Assembly (NCBI GenBank): GCA_905221605.1
Contig: CAJNDS010002368.1
Span: 262,001 to 326,000 of the forward strand
Source: Symbiodinium natans
Taxonomy: Eukaryota; Sar; Dinophyceae; Suessiales; Symbiodiniaceae
Direction of reading: 5' to 3'
DNA length: 64,000 nt
The translations under genes were made by a program, and so were the position numbers. Positions 46,915 through 58,728 of this stretch are shown here, one piece after another (the stretch's first letter is position 1; each line of letters starts with the position of its first letter). The notes below the pieces were generated by a model, which ran no database searches, was not told where the DNA came from, and saw only the letters and a list, made by a program, of their open reading frames with translations.

Positions 46915-47075
46915 AGGAGCATCATTAGAATAGGGTACGCCGACAAGGTTTCAAAAACACTAAGCCCTCAAAGCCTTACCCCAAACCCTCAAGCCCTAAA
47001 GTACACCCTTCCTTCTAAGCCCTTACCCCGAATGGCTACTATAGGGGCCTTCATAATTAGAATAGGGTTCTGGGG
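46915..47075. repeat. Dispersed 150-bp repeat, copy 1
   Basis: GACAAGGTTTCAAAAACACTAAG...CTATAGGGGCCTTCATAATTAGAATAGGGTTCTGG matches 48,219-48,345 in order with about 80% identity by eye. AT-rich, non-coding. Confidence 0.7.
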
Positions 47076-47130
47076 GGGGGGGGGGTATTATAGTATTACC
47101 AGGGCCTCCCCCCCCCCCCCCCCCCCCCAG

Positions 47131-47214
47131 GTTAGCCGTGTTCTCACCGGGGAGAAGCGCGCGGGAACGCGTCCAAAGCCCTGGAGTCATGGGCATGCGT
47201 CTTACGATTCCTAG
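47131..47214 (+). CDS. Candidate last exon
   Basis: Behind a long poly-C tract and CCCCAG the frame reads VSRVLTGEKRAGTRPKPWSH to TAG at 47,212. A second frame (FSPGRSARERVQSPGVMGMR) is open further to TAA. Both look reasonable, so frame and identity are unresolved. Confidence 0.22.
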   Translation, partial: VSRVLTGEKRAGTRPKPWSHGHASYDS

Positions 47215-47675
47215 TAAGAAAAAGAACGGACACCAGAGACCCTAACTCTCAACCCTAAGCTCTATAAACCCTCAACCCTAAACTCTATAAACCCTCAATT
47301 CTAAACTCCAAACCCTGAACCCTAAACTCTAAACCCTCAACCCTAAACTCTAAACCCCAAACCCTCCATGCCCCCCTCCCCCGCCCCGACAAGCCCTTTT
47401 CGAAGCAGCGGGGTCCTACCCCCAGGTCGCACGCCTGACGGTTTAGGTTTTAGGGTTTAGGGAGTTTAGGGTTTTAGGTTTTAGGGAGTCTAGGGTTTTA
47501 GGGTTCAGGGCGTTCGGCCGGCCCATCCGTACCGGCAGCTTTAAGAGGGTTTGATCGTGCGTGCGGGGGGGGGGGGGGGGGGGTTGGGCTTTGTAGAATA
47601 ACAAGCCCAAGCCCAAAGCCCAAAGCCCACGGCCCAAAACCCGAAAGTGAGGGGGGGCTCACGGGGTCTTCGAAG

Positions 47676-49261
47676 ATCCGGTCTTTACGGGAGCACCTTG
47701 ATCAGGGAGCGTGGGGAGGCGGAACATCTTCCACCCTCTCCCACCCCAAACATACCCCTGTTCCCCTAAACCCTCAACCCTGAACCTCTGAACCCTAAAC
47801 CCCTAAACCCCTAAACCCTAATTTCTTATAAGAAATCCCTATTTTCGGAGTTTTAGGGGGTTTGGGAGTTTTAGGAGGCTTGGGAGGTTTAGGTGGCTTA
47901 GGGTTTAGGAGGTTGAGGAGGCTTAGGCAGTTCCGGGCACAGGCTTCCATTTGCATGCGCGTTTTGTTGGGGGCAGTTCGGGGTGTAGGCAGAGCCTGGA
48001 GGTTAGTTGGGGTTTAGGGCTTAGGAATTAGAGCTTCAGGGTTTAAATTCGGGCTGTATCAGGGTATGCTTGGGCTTCATCTTGATTAGGGCTTTGGGCT
48101 GGGGCCTTTTTAAGCACGCACCTGTTGCCCACAACCCTAACCCTGAACCCTGAACCCTAAATCCTGCAAACTGGGTTGTGGGGTCAGGCTGGTGGATCTC
48201 ACCCCTTGCTCACCACTTGGTACCCCGACAAGGCTTCTAAAACCTAAGCTCTCGAAGCCTTACCCCTAAAGCACCCCCTTCGTTCTAAACCCTTAGCCCG
48301 AAACACTTCTATAGGGGCCTTAAGAATTAGAATAAGGTTTTGGGGGTTAGCATAGGATAATAATCCAGGGGCCCTACGGGAATACTACAAGCAATTCTTC
48401 CAACCCCTATATGAAATAAACCCTACAAGACCCTAAGCAACCCCATAAAAAAAACTATAAATCCCAATAAACCCTAGAAACCCTAGTAATTCTCCCGAGC
48501 CCTACATTAAAATACCCTATAAGACTCTCCATAAACCCTATAAATCCCAATAAACCCTAGAAACCCATTACCCATTACCCATTACCCAAAACCCTAAACC
48601 CTAGAAACCGATTACACAAAATGCTGCCTGCAGGTCATCCAGCTTTGCGATGATCGCTTCTGCCAGCCAGCTAGGCATCGCCTTGGCCAGGGAGTTGTAG
48701 TCGGGTCTGGGGCCTTAGGGTTCTATGGGGCTTAGGGCTTAGAAACCTAAAACCCTAAACCCTAAAAGCCTGAAATGCTGAGACCCTAAAACCCTACGTA
48801 CACCGCAATCAAGGTATATTCTTGAGACAGTTCAGTATCGCCAGGCAGGGGTTCAGTCACGGGGCCGACGGTTTTAAGGTCACTGTTCCCCTTCTTGGGG
48901 TTAGGGTTTAGGGTTTAGGGTTTAGGGTTTAGGGTTCAGGGTTCAGGGTTCAGGGTTTAGGGGCTTGGCCTATGACCCCTGCACACTAAGAACCCTACAG
49001 AGAGGGTTGAGGGTTTAGGGTTTAGAGTTTAAGGTTTAGGGTTTAAGATTTAGGGTTCGGGTTATCCTACCCGGCTAAACCTTAACCGCCCTAAACCCCA
49101 AAACCCTGGAAGCTCAGAATCGAAAAACAACAACACTTGCAACGGAACACCTTCATCATGGGGACCCTAAACCCTAAACCCCAAACCCCAAACCCTAAAC
49201 CCATGGAAATGGGGGCGCATACAGGGCCGCCCGGCGGGAAGCTGCCGCCTCTCGCGGCTGA
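47676..49261 (+). CDS. Hypothetical 4-exon 3' gene end
   Basis: Exons 47676-47759 (IRSLREHLDQGAWGGGTSST, donor CCT|GTTCCC), 48634-48704 (CTGCCTGCAG acceptor; VIQLCDDRFCQPARHRLGQG), 48814-48870 (YILETVQYRQAGVQSRGR) and 49225-49261 (AARREAAASRG, TGA). All phases fit. The second island's minus strand reads NSLAKAMPSWLAEAIIAKLD, which has a more helix-like composition, so strand is uncertain. Product unknown. Confidence 0.27.
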
Positions 49262-49689
49262 GCATCTGGCACCGGGCTTGATGGGTTGAGGGGGGGGGCG
49301 CCCTGTTTGGGCCCTAGACCTTGAACCCTATACTCTCTAAACCCTAAACCCTAAACCCTAGACCCTAAACCCTAATCCCTAAACCCTAAACCCTAAACCC
49401 TAAACCCCAAACCAAACTTTGGGGTTTTTGGTGTTCGGCCGGACCAGGGTTTCTCGGCTTGGGGTTCAGGGACTAGGGTGTAGAGCACGGAACCCGACAC
49501 GCTAAACCCCTAACCTAAACCCTTTGGGTTTAAGGTTTTAGGTTTAGGGTTTAGAGTTGAGCAAAGGCAAATGTATGGAGTGCCCAGGGGTGCGAAATAT
49601 TGGGGGGCAGGCGGCAGCTCGAAGCCCTAAGCGTTGAACAGTTTCAACCCAAAACCTCAAAACCCCAAACCGTACAACCCCAAACTGTA

Positions 49690-49838
49690 ACCCTAAAACC
49701 CTAAACCCTAAAACCCTAAAACCCTAAAACCCTAAAACCCTAAAACCCTAAAACCCTAAAACCCTAAAACCCTAAAACCCTAAAACCCTAAAACCCTAAA
49801 ACCCTAAAACCCTAAAACCCTAAAACCCTAAAACCCTA
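49690..49838 (-). repeat. CCCTAAAA octamer array, about 18 copies
   Basis: Octamer variant of the heptamer, perfect over more than 120 bp; a second independent block is at 59,617-59,712. Confidence 0.95.
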
Positions 49839-50265
49839 AACCCAAAACCCAAACCCGTAAGCCCTGAACCTGCCCTGAATCCTAAATCTTAGACCCAAAA
49901 CTCTAAGCCCAAACCCTAAATCGTAACCCCCAAGCCCTTGAAGGAAGTAAGCCCTATCAGGCGCTTGGGCTTAGGGTTTAGGGTTTAGGGTTAGGGTTTA
50001 GGGTTTAGGGTTAAGGGTTCAGGGTTTAGGGTTTAGGGTTTAGGGTTTACGGTTTAGGGTTTAGGGTTCAGGGGTTGGGGCGCTTAGCGGGCTACAGGGC
50101 TTTGAGTTTGTTTAGGGCTTCAGGGGACCCTAAACCTCAACCCTCAACCCTAAACCCTGAACCCCGAAACCCTACATCCCGAAACCTCTAAAGCCTAACT
50201 GAACCCTCAAACCCTAAGGCCTAAACAACGAAGTTTGGGCGCTAGCTGCTTTCTTTGTGTTATAC

Positions 50266-51616
50266 ATGGCTTTGGGTGACCTAGAAGTCTTGGCTTCGGG
50301 AGTACTTTGCAGTGCTTTTGAGGAGTTTAGGGTTTAGGGTTTTAGGGTTTTAGGGTTTAGGGTCTGAGGGTTTCAGGGTTTTCGGGTTCAGGGTTCAAGC
50401 CTTGTTAGAACACAGCTACCCTACCTGTAGGCCTGTGTTCTGAGTTTCAAGGAACCTTTTTTGCTGAGCGGCGCCGCTGCTTCCGTGTCTATTCGACGTC
50501 TCGCCCTCCCAGAAACTGGTGAGTATTAGGGCTATTTAGGGGTTTAGGGGTTTAGGGGTTTAGGGGTTTAGGGTTTTAGGGTTTTGAGGGTTTTGAGGGT
50601 TTGGGGTTTAGGGTTTGCCGTACTTGGAGGTTCACGCATAGTTTTACCTGGGGTTCTACGTAGGGCAGTTAGAATTGTAGTGGTGGGTGGCGAATTGTTA
50701 ACTTTCAAGTCTAACTAGGGCAAGTGTAATCATCAGGGTCCTTCAACTCACGAGGAAGGACATGCTCAGAGTTAACCAATATCCCAAAACCCAAAGCCCT
50801 GGTGCTCAACATACTAGGCTTCGGCCTTGGTTGTCTCTAGCCCGAAACGGTCCGTTGGAGTCCGAAGAGTGTTTTCGGTGGTTTCAGGCCTGTAGGGTTT
50901 AGGGTAAACCCTAAACCCAAACACTCTAAAACCCTAAGCCCGAGGGTTTTACAGAGGGTTTAGGAGAGCCCGGCATTGTAGGAGTTTGTACATCTGATCG
51001 GGGGGAAAAAGAGCACCCCTAAGCCTCAACCCCTAAACCCAGTAAACCCTAAACCCTAAACTCTAAACCCTAAACCCTAATCGTAAACCCTAAACCCTAA
51101 CTGTAAACCCTAAACGCTAGCCCTAAACCCTAAACCCTAAAACCTATAACCACGGCTGATGGACCAAGCTTTCAGGATTGCAAAGGGGTCTTTAGGAAGT
51201 CGTCCTTTAGCCCCCAGGAGCAACCTAGGAATCAAAAAGGGTACCGTTTTAGTTCAAGAGGGCTTATGGGGAAACCTGAGCCCTAAAAATGGGAATGCGG
51301 GAGGGGAGAAGGGCCGACTCTGCGTCCTAGTCTTGAGGGTGGACGCCCAAATCCATTTCTAAGACTTTTAACTACAATTTGCTTAAGAAACACCAAAAAG
51401 CAATAATCCCTATACTACCTTGTAAGGAAGAATATTACCCTAAACCCTAAACCCTACACCCTGCACCCTGAACCGCAAACCCTAAACCCTACACCCTGAA
51501 CCCCTAAATCAGAGTCAAAGCGGTTTCGGTGGCTGCATTCGAAGCTTCTGAAGGTTCTGACGCCGACAAGGTATCTGGCAAGTGATGAACACAGGGAGTT
51601 GCCCGGCTCGCCATAA
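50266..51616 (+). CDS. Hypothetical 3-exon gene model, 63 aa
   Basis: Exons 50266-50311 (MALGDLEVLASGVLC), 50469-50518 (TTTTTTGCTGAG acceptor, CTG|GTGAGT donor; APLLPCLFDVSPSQKL) and 51521-51616 (RFRWLHSKLLKVLTPTRYLA..., TAA). Sum 192 nt, phases 1+2 and 0. GTGAGT is the best donor in this part. An optional exon lies at 50,841-50,868. Minus readings exist (WEGETSNRHGSSGAAQ; SLARYLVGVRTFRSFECSHR). Function unknown. Confidence 0.28.
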
Positions 51617-51655
51617 TTTACACCGCGATCCGCCAGCGCCGTAATAATCTGATTC

Positions 51656-51777
51656 TACTTGGAGGTTCATGGGTAGTTCTTAGTGGGGTTATAAGCTGGG
51701 CAACTGTTTTATAAGTGGTTTTGTAACCTAATTAGGGTACTAATAACCCTACTTATATCTACCCATGAACCTTCAAG
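51656..51777. mobile_element. Short inverted-repeat element, family A
   Basis: Ends TACTTGGAGGTTCATGGGTA and TACCCATGAACCTTCAAG. About 122 bp, AT-rich interior, non-coding. Lies 40 bp after the stop proposed at 51,614. Confidence 0.85.
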
Positions 51778-52103
51778 CAACCGGTAACCGTACCTACATC
51801 CCAATTCTGACCGCATTAGGGCATGTACGATGGGCCTAGAGATGAGCTGTAAGCACAGTTATAATTGGGTGCGTATGTATTGAGAAACTCCGAGTGAGTG
51901 CCGTTCGCATCGGACTTCGCAAAGCCGTCTGCCTCATGTTTTGAACCTTTTTAGCCCGGAATATGAAGCTCTGAGCAGTTCACGCACCGCCTTCTCTCCC
52001 GCTAAAGAAAATATTTTGTGCTTAGGGTCCAGAGTCTAGGGTTCCGGGTTTAGGGTTCGAATTTTGCCAACACAAAGCATGTAGGCAAAGCGAACGCTGC
52101 AAG

Positions 52104-52199
52104 GACACAACTACTTTCACAGCCGCTGTAGCAAGTGTGGCTCTGGCGGACATTGCGGTGGACCCGCTCCCTGTGGCCCTACCCTCAACTAGCATGTAG
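52104..52199 (+). CDS. Candidate last exon
   Basis: Behind GCTGCAAG the frame reads DTTTFTAAVASVALADIAVD and PLPVALPSTSM to TAG at 52,197; the same frame is open upstream through a Cys-rich stretch. Mildly hydrophobic Ala/Val-rich; no clear membrane helix. A different 62-codon frame is open on minus. Gene unknown. An island at 52,460-52,540 is equally open on both strands. Confidence 0.3.
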   Translation, partial: DTTTFTAAVASVALADIAVDPLPVALPSTSM

Positions 52200-52589
52200 C
52201 AGATGCACATCTTAGACGTGCATCATCGTGCAATCTGTGCAGGTCCTCGAATCTGCTTGTACCTATAAACCCTTTACGCCCCTAACCTTTCATGCCCAGT
52301 TCGCACCGTGCGCTGCAGGTTTGTGCGTGATATACTAGTGGGTATGAGGTCCGGTGTGGGTGACCTGCAGAGTCGTTCTAGACTGTCTGTAAGCCCTTCC
52401 TTAAACAAAATCCAACTACGACAAACATCCTTGACTCATTCGGCTTGGGCACGGCGTCTTTAGGCAGGAGACCACGTACGTGCTTTACGAGGGGCACCTG
52501 CTTTCGAAGGCTGGATCGGATGCTTCTCAGTTTGCTGGCCGTAGGGGGGAGGGCCATAAAAGGGGCCCCCCGTGGCAGCTTGCAGCTTG

Positions 52590-52733
52590 TACTTGAAGCT
52601 TCTTGGGTAGTTCTAAGTAGGGTTTAGGAGTTGGGGTTTAGGGTGTCGTAAAAACAGGTTGCGACCAGTTATAATATTACCTTGCTGACTCATACTGATC
52701 ACCCCACTTCGAACTACCCAGGAACCTGCAAGG
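52590..52733. mobile_element. Short inverted-repeat element, family A (diverged)
   Basis: Ends TACTTGAAGCTTCTTGGGTA and TACCCAGGAACCTGCAAG; about 144 bp; inside, AGTTATAATATTAC and flanking TAAG motifs as in other copies. Confidence 0.75.
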
Positions 52734-53033
52734 GCTTACGCTAACGTGGCCTTTCAAGGCTTCTGAAGTATGGGCCCTGGGGATTTTTGAGGGCATGTAA
52801 GGGTTCCCCAATTAGCCCATTCAAAGACCCAACAGCATAGCTTGACCAAGCAGCCACGACGGCACTTCCAAGAACCAAGCAACCATGTCGCGTACACTTC
52901 CAAGAGGCCGCCCGCCACAAGGGCTTAGGGCTTTCCCCCTCTTTAGGGCTCCCCCTTGCCTTAGCCTGAGGTTTTTGTCGACAACGTGACAACTGCTCTG
53001 CTTAGCTGCTCTGCACGCTGGCTTCCGCCACGC

Positions 53034-53099
53034 ACACGCACGCGCACGCGCACGCGCACGCGCACGCGCACGCGCACGCGCACGCGCACGCGCACGCGC
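53034..53099. repeat. CGCGCA hexanucleotide tract
   Basis: About ten alternating purine-pyrimidine CGCGCA units, a candidate Z-DNA segment. The neighbouring island 52,970-53,033 reads PEVFVDNVTTALLSCSARWL on + behind CCCTTGCCTTAG. Confidence 0.9.
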
Positions 53100-53600
53100 A
53101 ACAAACAAAGAAACAAAAAGAGGTACTCCCCTTTTCAGAAGGTCGCTACTGAACCCTAAACCCCGAAAGCAACACTCAGCATGAAATCAACCCTAAACCC
53201 TGGACCCTAAACCTCAACCTCTAAACCCTGCACCCTAAACCCTAGGGGGTAGACACCCTACCACCTTAACCTATTAAATTTTAGGGTTTCAAGCTTTAGG
53301 GAGTTTGCAGCCTACGCACGCGCGATCTGCGGAAGCATCCGGCTCCGTGAGAGATTGCAACTCGAGCCCGCCCGACGCGTGTGTGCAACGTCTCCTTCGA
53401 GACGGCTGAGAGGTGAGCGTGGCAGGTCCTTGGGCATTCTCTGTGGCCGGGCGCGGGCGAGCACTACAGGGTTGATGCAGTTTAAGGTTTAGGGATTGGG
53501 GTTTAGGGTTCAGGGTTCAGGGTTTAGGGTTTAGGGTTTAGGGTTTAGGGGTTAGGGTTTAGGGTTTAGGGTTTCGGGTTTAGGGGGCGTTTCTGAGCAG

Positions 53601-56600
53601 GAGCGCCTCGACATGGCGCAGGTTAAGGGGAGGTTTTGCTCCGCACAGCCCGGCCGATACAGGAAGTGACTGAGCTGATTGGGAGTGGCTGCCTTTGACC
53701 CTAAAGCCAAAGCCCTAAAGCCTTAAAGCCTAAAGCCTTAAAGCCTTAAAGCCCTAAAGCCCTAAAACCTCAAAGCCTCAAAGCCTTAAAGCCCTAAACT
53801 CTAATAACCTTAAACCTCCCTGGGCTGACCCAAAACCCTAAACGCTAATACTTAAAACCCTACCTAGCATGAAGCCATTAGGCTCCCTTTTTCGTACTTG
53901 GGCACCTGTGACCCCCAGTTCATGGACAGTGTAGTGTTTAGGGAGTAGGCTTTTGGGTTTAGGGTTTAGGGAGTAAGGTGTGGGGTTTAGGGAGTAGGTT
54001 TAGGGCATTTTCTCTGGAGTCTGGAGTTTCCTGTCTTTTTGACTTTCTCGTGTGCCTTCTCGTAGGCTCAAGCGGAACATGTCTGGGACGAGGTTCCATG
54101 CTTTCGCGCCCGCGCCGCCTATGAAAATCAAAAAGCTAGCTGCCATGGTGCAAAAACGCCTAGAGTCAGCAGGTCTTGTGAGAGGGTGCGCACTGTGCCA
54201 TGGCAGGTAGCTCTAACAAAATGTGGCATGCACGACATGCAGCTTAACATTCAGCTTGCATCGCAATGTGCTCTCAGTTGTGTCGGTGCAAAAAACCCTA
54301 CACCCCTAAAGCCTAAACTCGTAAACCCCCAAATAAACCCCTAGACCCGATTCTAAGCCCCTAAACCCCAAACCCCTAATTGACCCCTATACTTTATTAA
54401 GCCTGCAACCATCAAACAAAGCCGTGGAAGCATGCCTGAGAGGCTGCCAGGGCCTGTTTGGGCACAGTTTCCGTGCGCCGTTTCTCAAAACATCCCGCCA
54501 ACGTCCCCGTAGGGCCTCTACACTCGGGCCCCTTAATTCTGGCTAACCCTCTCCGGTCTACCTAGGATGGCCCTTGAACTCTGAAAACATATTCCTGAAT
54601 ACGATCCTCTTAAACCCAACAAGGGGAAGCATACAATGTCCCAAGGGCCTAGCTATCTATGTATGTATACGTGCAACCCCTAAGCCATCCATCCAACGCT
54701 CATAGCGATGCGGCAAAACCCCTGAACCCTGAACCCCTGCCCTAAACCCTAAACCCCTAAACCCCTAAAATCCTGAACCCTAAACACTAAACCCCTAAAA
54801 TTCTAATCCCCTAAACCCCCAAACCCCTAGTTGAATCATCGCGATGCGGCACAACCCTGCACTTGTCACAGGGGAGTCTGCCATAGGTCTGTGCCAGGTT
54901 CGGCGACGAGTGGTGTTGGCTAGATTAGGCTTAGCCAGACACAAGAGTAAGCTACAAAAAAAGGGTGCCCTTTTGGGTTCAAAGGGGGCTTATATACAAG
55001 GGAGCCTAAACCGTAAACAAAGGGAATGAAGACCTACTGGCCCAGCTACCCTAAACCCTAAACCCTAAAGCCTCGACCCTGACCCCCAAAAAGGGGAATT
55101 CGGAATGAGGGCCCAGTCTCAGTCCTAGTCAAGGGCTTCGGGCTGACCCTTCGCCCCAACGACAACGAACCAACGACGGGAGTGAGTCTGCTTTTCAAGT
55201 AAGGTTCAGGGTTTAGGGATAAGGGTATAGGGTATAGGCTTTAGGGTTTAGGGTCTAGGGTCGTTTAGGAACCTAAACCACACAAGCATCCAAACAAAAG
55301 AGGCCAAAACTTACACTCTTGACTCTTGACACGACCCTAACGTTCAACGGTTTAGGGCTTAGGGCTTAGGATCTAAAACCCAAACCCCTGCCTGTCATAT
55401 GGGCTGCTACATTCCCTAGGTTTAGGGTTTAGGGTTTAGGGTTTAGGGTTTAGGGTTTAGGAGCGGCCCCCTAGCTACAAGTAGAGCTAGAAGGAACCTA
55501 AATTGGGTTCTAAGGATCCTAAATTAGGTTATAAGCCCCTTGCAGGAGCAGGAAGTGCAGGAAACACCTCTATCAACCCTAAACCCTAAACCCTAAAACC
55601 CTAAGCCCTAAACCCTAAACCCTAAGACCCTAAAATCCGATTTCCCTCTGTCGACCCCGAAACAGCAAAGGGACCAGGAATTCGAGCACGCTGCAGCTGG
55701 GCTCAGGGGGCGGAGTCGTCAGTTCCGCCTTGAGCGAGCCAAAAGGGCTTCAGGGCCTACTTCAGGGTTTAGGCGGCTTTAGGGTTTAGGGTTTAGCGTT
55801 TTAGGGTTTTAGGGTTTTAGGGTTTTTGGGATTTAGGGCTTTGGGCCATAGCGGCTCGGGGTTTAGGGTTTTAGGGCTTTAGGGGTTAGGGCTTTGGAGT
55901 TTGGGGCTTCGGTGTTTTTATGGCTTTAGTGTCAAGGGCTTAAGGTTTTAGAGTTTCAGGGCTTAGGAGTTCAGAGGTTGAGTAGCCACTGAAGCACCGT
56001 GACAGAGGGATTTCTTTGTCATCAGGAATAGAGGAAGGTGTGCTGCGAAGACAGTGTGATGCAGGACAATACCAGCAAAATCCTTCTTAGTACTGTCAGC
56101 AACAGACAGAATGACAATCTTTCCTACGCGGAACCTTGCATGGCATTTGGGCCATGATCTGTATTGTGGGCCCATGTTTGTCACATTAGAGAATAGAGGC
56201 CCCCCTAACACTCTCAAAACTTGCGGGTATCCCCCCCCCCCCCCTCGTCTCTGCACACCCTGCCGTTGAGGGTCTTTACCGAGAAGCCCTTGTCAGAGCT
56301 GGTGGGCGCTCTGGCTGTGATCCAAGCCATGAGGGGAAAGCTTAGGAAACCATATGGAGTACCGCAACTGCTTCCCTGCCGATTAAGGATTATTCGGGTT
56401 TAGGGCCCTACTTTGGAGCAGACCCTGGAAAAAAAGGCATATACTTTTTCGGTATAAGTATACTTTAACAGGAACCCGGAATCAAAAACAGTATTAACGT
56501 ATAGTACTCCAAAACCCAGAGGGTTTTGCTGTTGTCCACCATGCGTGATGTAGCCTTACACAGAAGTAACCTCGGCGACGATCAGAAGTTGAGGACCCGG

Positions 56601-56970
56601 CCCACGGCCGGCTTCACAACTGAATCCTCAGACGGCGGGTTGTACTTGAAGGACCAGGGTTCAGGGTTTAGGGTTTAGGGTTTAGGGTTTGGGGTTTAGG
56701 GTTTAGGGTTTAGGGCTACTTGAAGGTTTCAGGGGGAGTTATATGTAAGGTTATCAGTGCCCTAAGGAAGTTTATAACCGGTTATAAGTATAACTTTAAT
56801 TGCTTTACATCTGAACCACTTATAGCTACCCATGACTCTTCAAGTAGGGCTTAGAGCAGCTACTGGCGTCTGAGGGCTGAGGGACGTCAGGCTTCAAAAC
56901 TAGATGGCCGCCGAAACATGAGGCGGACTGCTTAGCTCACTTCGTGAGGCCGACTTCGCTTGGCCAATAA
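53601..56970 (+). CDS. Hypothetical 8-exon gene model, 231 codons
   Basis: Exons 53601-53665, 54066-54206, 54402-54508, 55129-55181, 55666-55721, 56271-56358, 56520-56638, 56904-56970 (TAA). All AG/GT, all phases fit, total 696 nt; the start is not included. The 141-nt exon 54066-54206 has the best borders (TGTGCCTTCTCGTAG and CAG|GTAGCT) and is open in two plus frames (PPMKIKKLAAMVQKRLESAG in the chosen one). Donor GGA|GTGAGT ends 55,181. Other pieces: NKAVEACLRGCQGLFGHSFR, LSELVGALAVIQAMRGKLRK. No known domain. The stop lies in a repeat shared with 45 kb. Confidence 0.35.
56414..56518. repeat. Dispersed element, family D copy
   Basis: Counterpart of 10,568-10,670. It ends at AAAACCCAG, which is used as the acceptor for the proposed exon at 56,520; the splice site could therefore be repeat-derived. 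Confidence 0.55.
56717..56847. mobile_element. Short inverted-repeat element, family A
   Basis: Ends CTACTTGAAGGTTTCAGGGG and CCATGACTCTTCAAGTAG; about 131 bp; interior has GGTTATAAGTATAACTT. Non-coding. Confidence 0.75.
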
Positions 56971-57182
56971 ACCCAAAAAAGGTAAGGATCTAAAGTTACG
57001 GTAAAGTACCACAAAGTTCGTATCTCACTTCGTGGCTCCGCAAGGATCCTTAGAGCCAACCCCTGTGCCCCAAGCTCCAAAACCCTAAAAGCGTCGAAAC
57101 CCCTTACAAAAACGCTCAAACCCCCTAACCCCCAGAAAAAAGCCAAACCCCCCAGAAAAAACCCTTTCAAACGCTTAGCCAT

Positions 57183-57290
57183 CCCTAAACCCTAAGCCCT
57201 AAGCCCTAAGCCCTAAGCCCTAAGCCCTAAGCCCTAAGCCCTAAGCCCTAAGCCCTAAGCCCTAAGCCCTAAGCCCTAAGCCTTAAACCC
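57183..57290 (-). repeat. CCCTAAG variant array, about 14 copies
   Basis: Locally homogenised heptamer variant (TAAGCCC). Another block of the same variant is at 63,746-63,835, and a short one at 57,597-57,625. Confidence 0.95.
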
Positions 57291-57413
57291 TAACCCTCAA
57301 GACCTAAACCCTACACCCTAAACCTTAAACCCTAAACCTAAACTGGACTCTTCCCACAAAAGAAGGAAACCGCAATGTCGAGTGAACACGTACACCTGTG
57401 TGAAAGCTCGCAG

Positions 57414-57778
57414 GCTCCCAACTACTGGACCTCGTGCTCTAGGAGGGCTTTGAGGGGTTTTCGGGTGAAATTTATGGTTTTCGGATTTCATTTCGTGGCA
57501 AACTTCTCCCCAAAATGCCCGCTGATGCCACACCCCCCCCTAAACCCTAAACCCTAAACCCTAAACCCTAAACCCTAAACCCTAAACCCTAAACCCTAAG
57601 CCCTAAGCCCTAAGCCCTAAGCCCTAAACCCTAAACCCTAAACCCTAAACAACCCCAAGAGCCCGACGCCCTGAACCCCAGAACCCAGGACCCGCCCGGC
57701 AAAACGCTGAGATGGCCGCCCTTTCTCCATCTCTTCCGTTGTACTGACCTCAGGTGCAGAGGATGTGCTACAGCTGAG
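57414..57778 (+). CDS. Two candidate exons
   Basis: 57414-57464 (AAAGCTCGCAG acceptor; APNYWTSCSRRALRGFR, donor CGG|GTGAAA) and a 25-nt exon 57754-57778 with an excellent C/T tract (CTTTCTCCATCTCTTCC...CCTCAG) and donor GAG|GTAATT (AEDVLQL). The minus strand of the first island is open for over 60 codons. Not assembled into a gene. Confidence 0.22.
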
Positions 57779-58189
57779 GTAATTAGGTTTAGGGCTTCTA
57801 GGGTTTGGGGTTTAGGGCTTCTATGGTTTGGGGTGTAGGGCTTTTAGGGTTTAGGGGCTGAACCCAGACCCCCCAAACCCCAGATCCCTCAGACGCTAAA
57901 CCTTCCATCTTCACCAGCCAGGGAAGATAAACGGCTAAACCTTCACTATTCCACCCCAAGCCGTAAACCCCCAACCCTCAACCGTAACACTAAACCCTCA
58001 ACTTCCTCAACCCTCAACACAACAAGTTTACAGTTCGTCCCTAAACCCTAAACCCTGAACCTGAAACCCTAAACCCTAAACCCCAAAAGTACACCGAGGT
58101 AGTCCAAGCAGGCCCCGGCAGAGGTGCCACGAAGTATCCGTCGAGAGCCTCGACGAGGGATGAGGGTTTAGGGTGTAAGGCTTAGGTCT

Positions 58190-58292
58190 ATACATATATA
58201 TACATATATATATACATATATATATATACATATGTATATATATACTATGTTTTTTTTGTTTACATACATAATATATATATATATATATATAG
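58190..58292. repeat. TATACA/TA microsatellite
   Basis: Alternating TA and TATACA units, interrupted by a T-run at 58,251. A second TA tract is at 59,328-59,357. Confidence 0.9.
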
Positions 58293-58452
58293 ATATATAG
58301 GGTTTTGGGTGTAGGGTTTATAGGGTGTGGGGTTTAGGGTACGAGGTTTAGGGTATAGGGTTTAAGGCCCCAGGGAGGGGGGACGGAGGGCGGGGAGGGG
58401 GGAGGGGGGAGTCCACACCCGAGGCCTACGAGCCCGAGGCCTGCGAGCCGGG

Positions 58453-58728
58453 AATTGCAAGCCAGCAGCCACCAAAACTCTGTTTGTTGGTTTGCTGGAG
58501 GACATTCAACTTCACACCGGTGCTCACTTGAAGCCGCTTGTTGTAGCACCAACTCACAGTCGTGGCTACTTGCGAAACCCATGTTGCAGCCTTGCTCGTC
58601 TTGACACTTTGTCAGGCCTTGATACCAGCACTTTGCAACAAGCTCTTGGTGGGGCGAGAGGTTCTCAAAAGCACATCGCTGATGATGTCCGCGTATGCTT
58701 GCACAATCATGCCGGGCTCATGATCTAA
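58453..58728 (+). CDS. Longest non-periodic open frame here, about 91 codons, stop TAA
   Basis: Open from about 58,453 to TAA at 58,726. Pieces: CKPAATKTLFVGLLEDIQLH, TGAHLKPLVVAPTHSRGYLR, QKHIADDVRVCLHNHAGLMI. No ATG near the left end; CAAGCCAG gives a possible acceptor, which would make this a last exon. Codon third positions are clearly less GC-rich than in other islands, so the segment may have a different origin, such as a captured gene copy. A minus frame of 82 codons overlaps but is Cys/Gly-rich and less protein-like. No domain recognised. Confidence 0.42.
   Translation, partial: NCKPAATKTLFVGLLEDIQLHTGAHLKPLVVAPTHSRGYLRNPCCSLARLDTLSGLDTSTLQQALGGARGSQKHIADDVRVCLHNHAGLMI

Noticed and set aside
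51508..51648. Minus-strand reading ITALADRGVNYGEPGNSLCS as an inserted bacterial gene piece
   Set aside because: Codons look bacterial at first sight, but the match is only an impression, the plus strand has a reading of similar quality, and the segment abuts a family A element.
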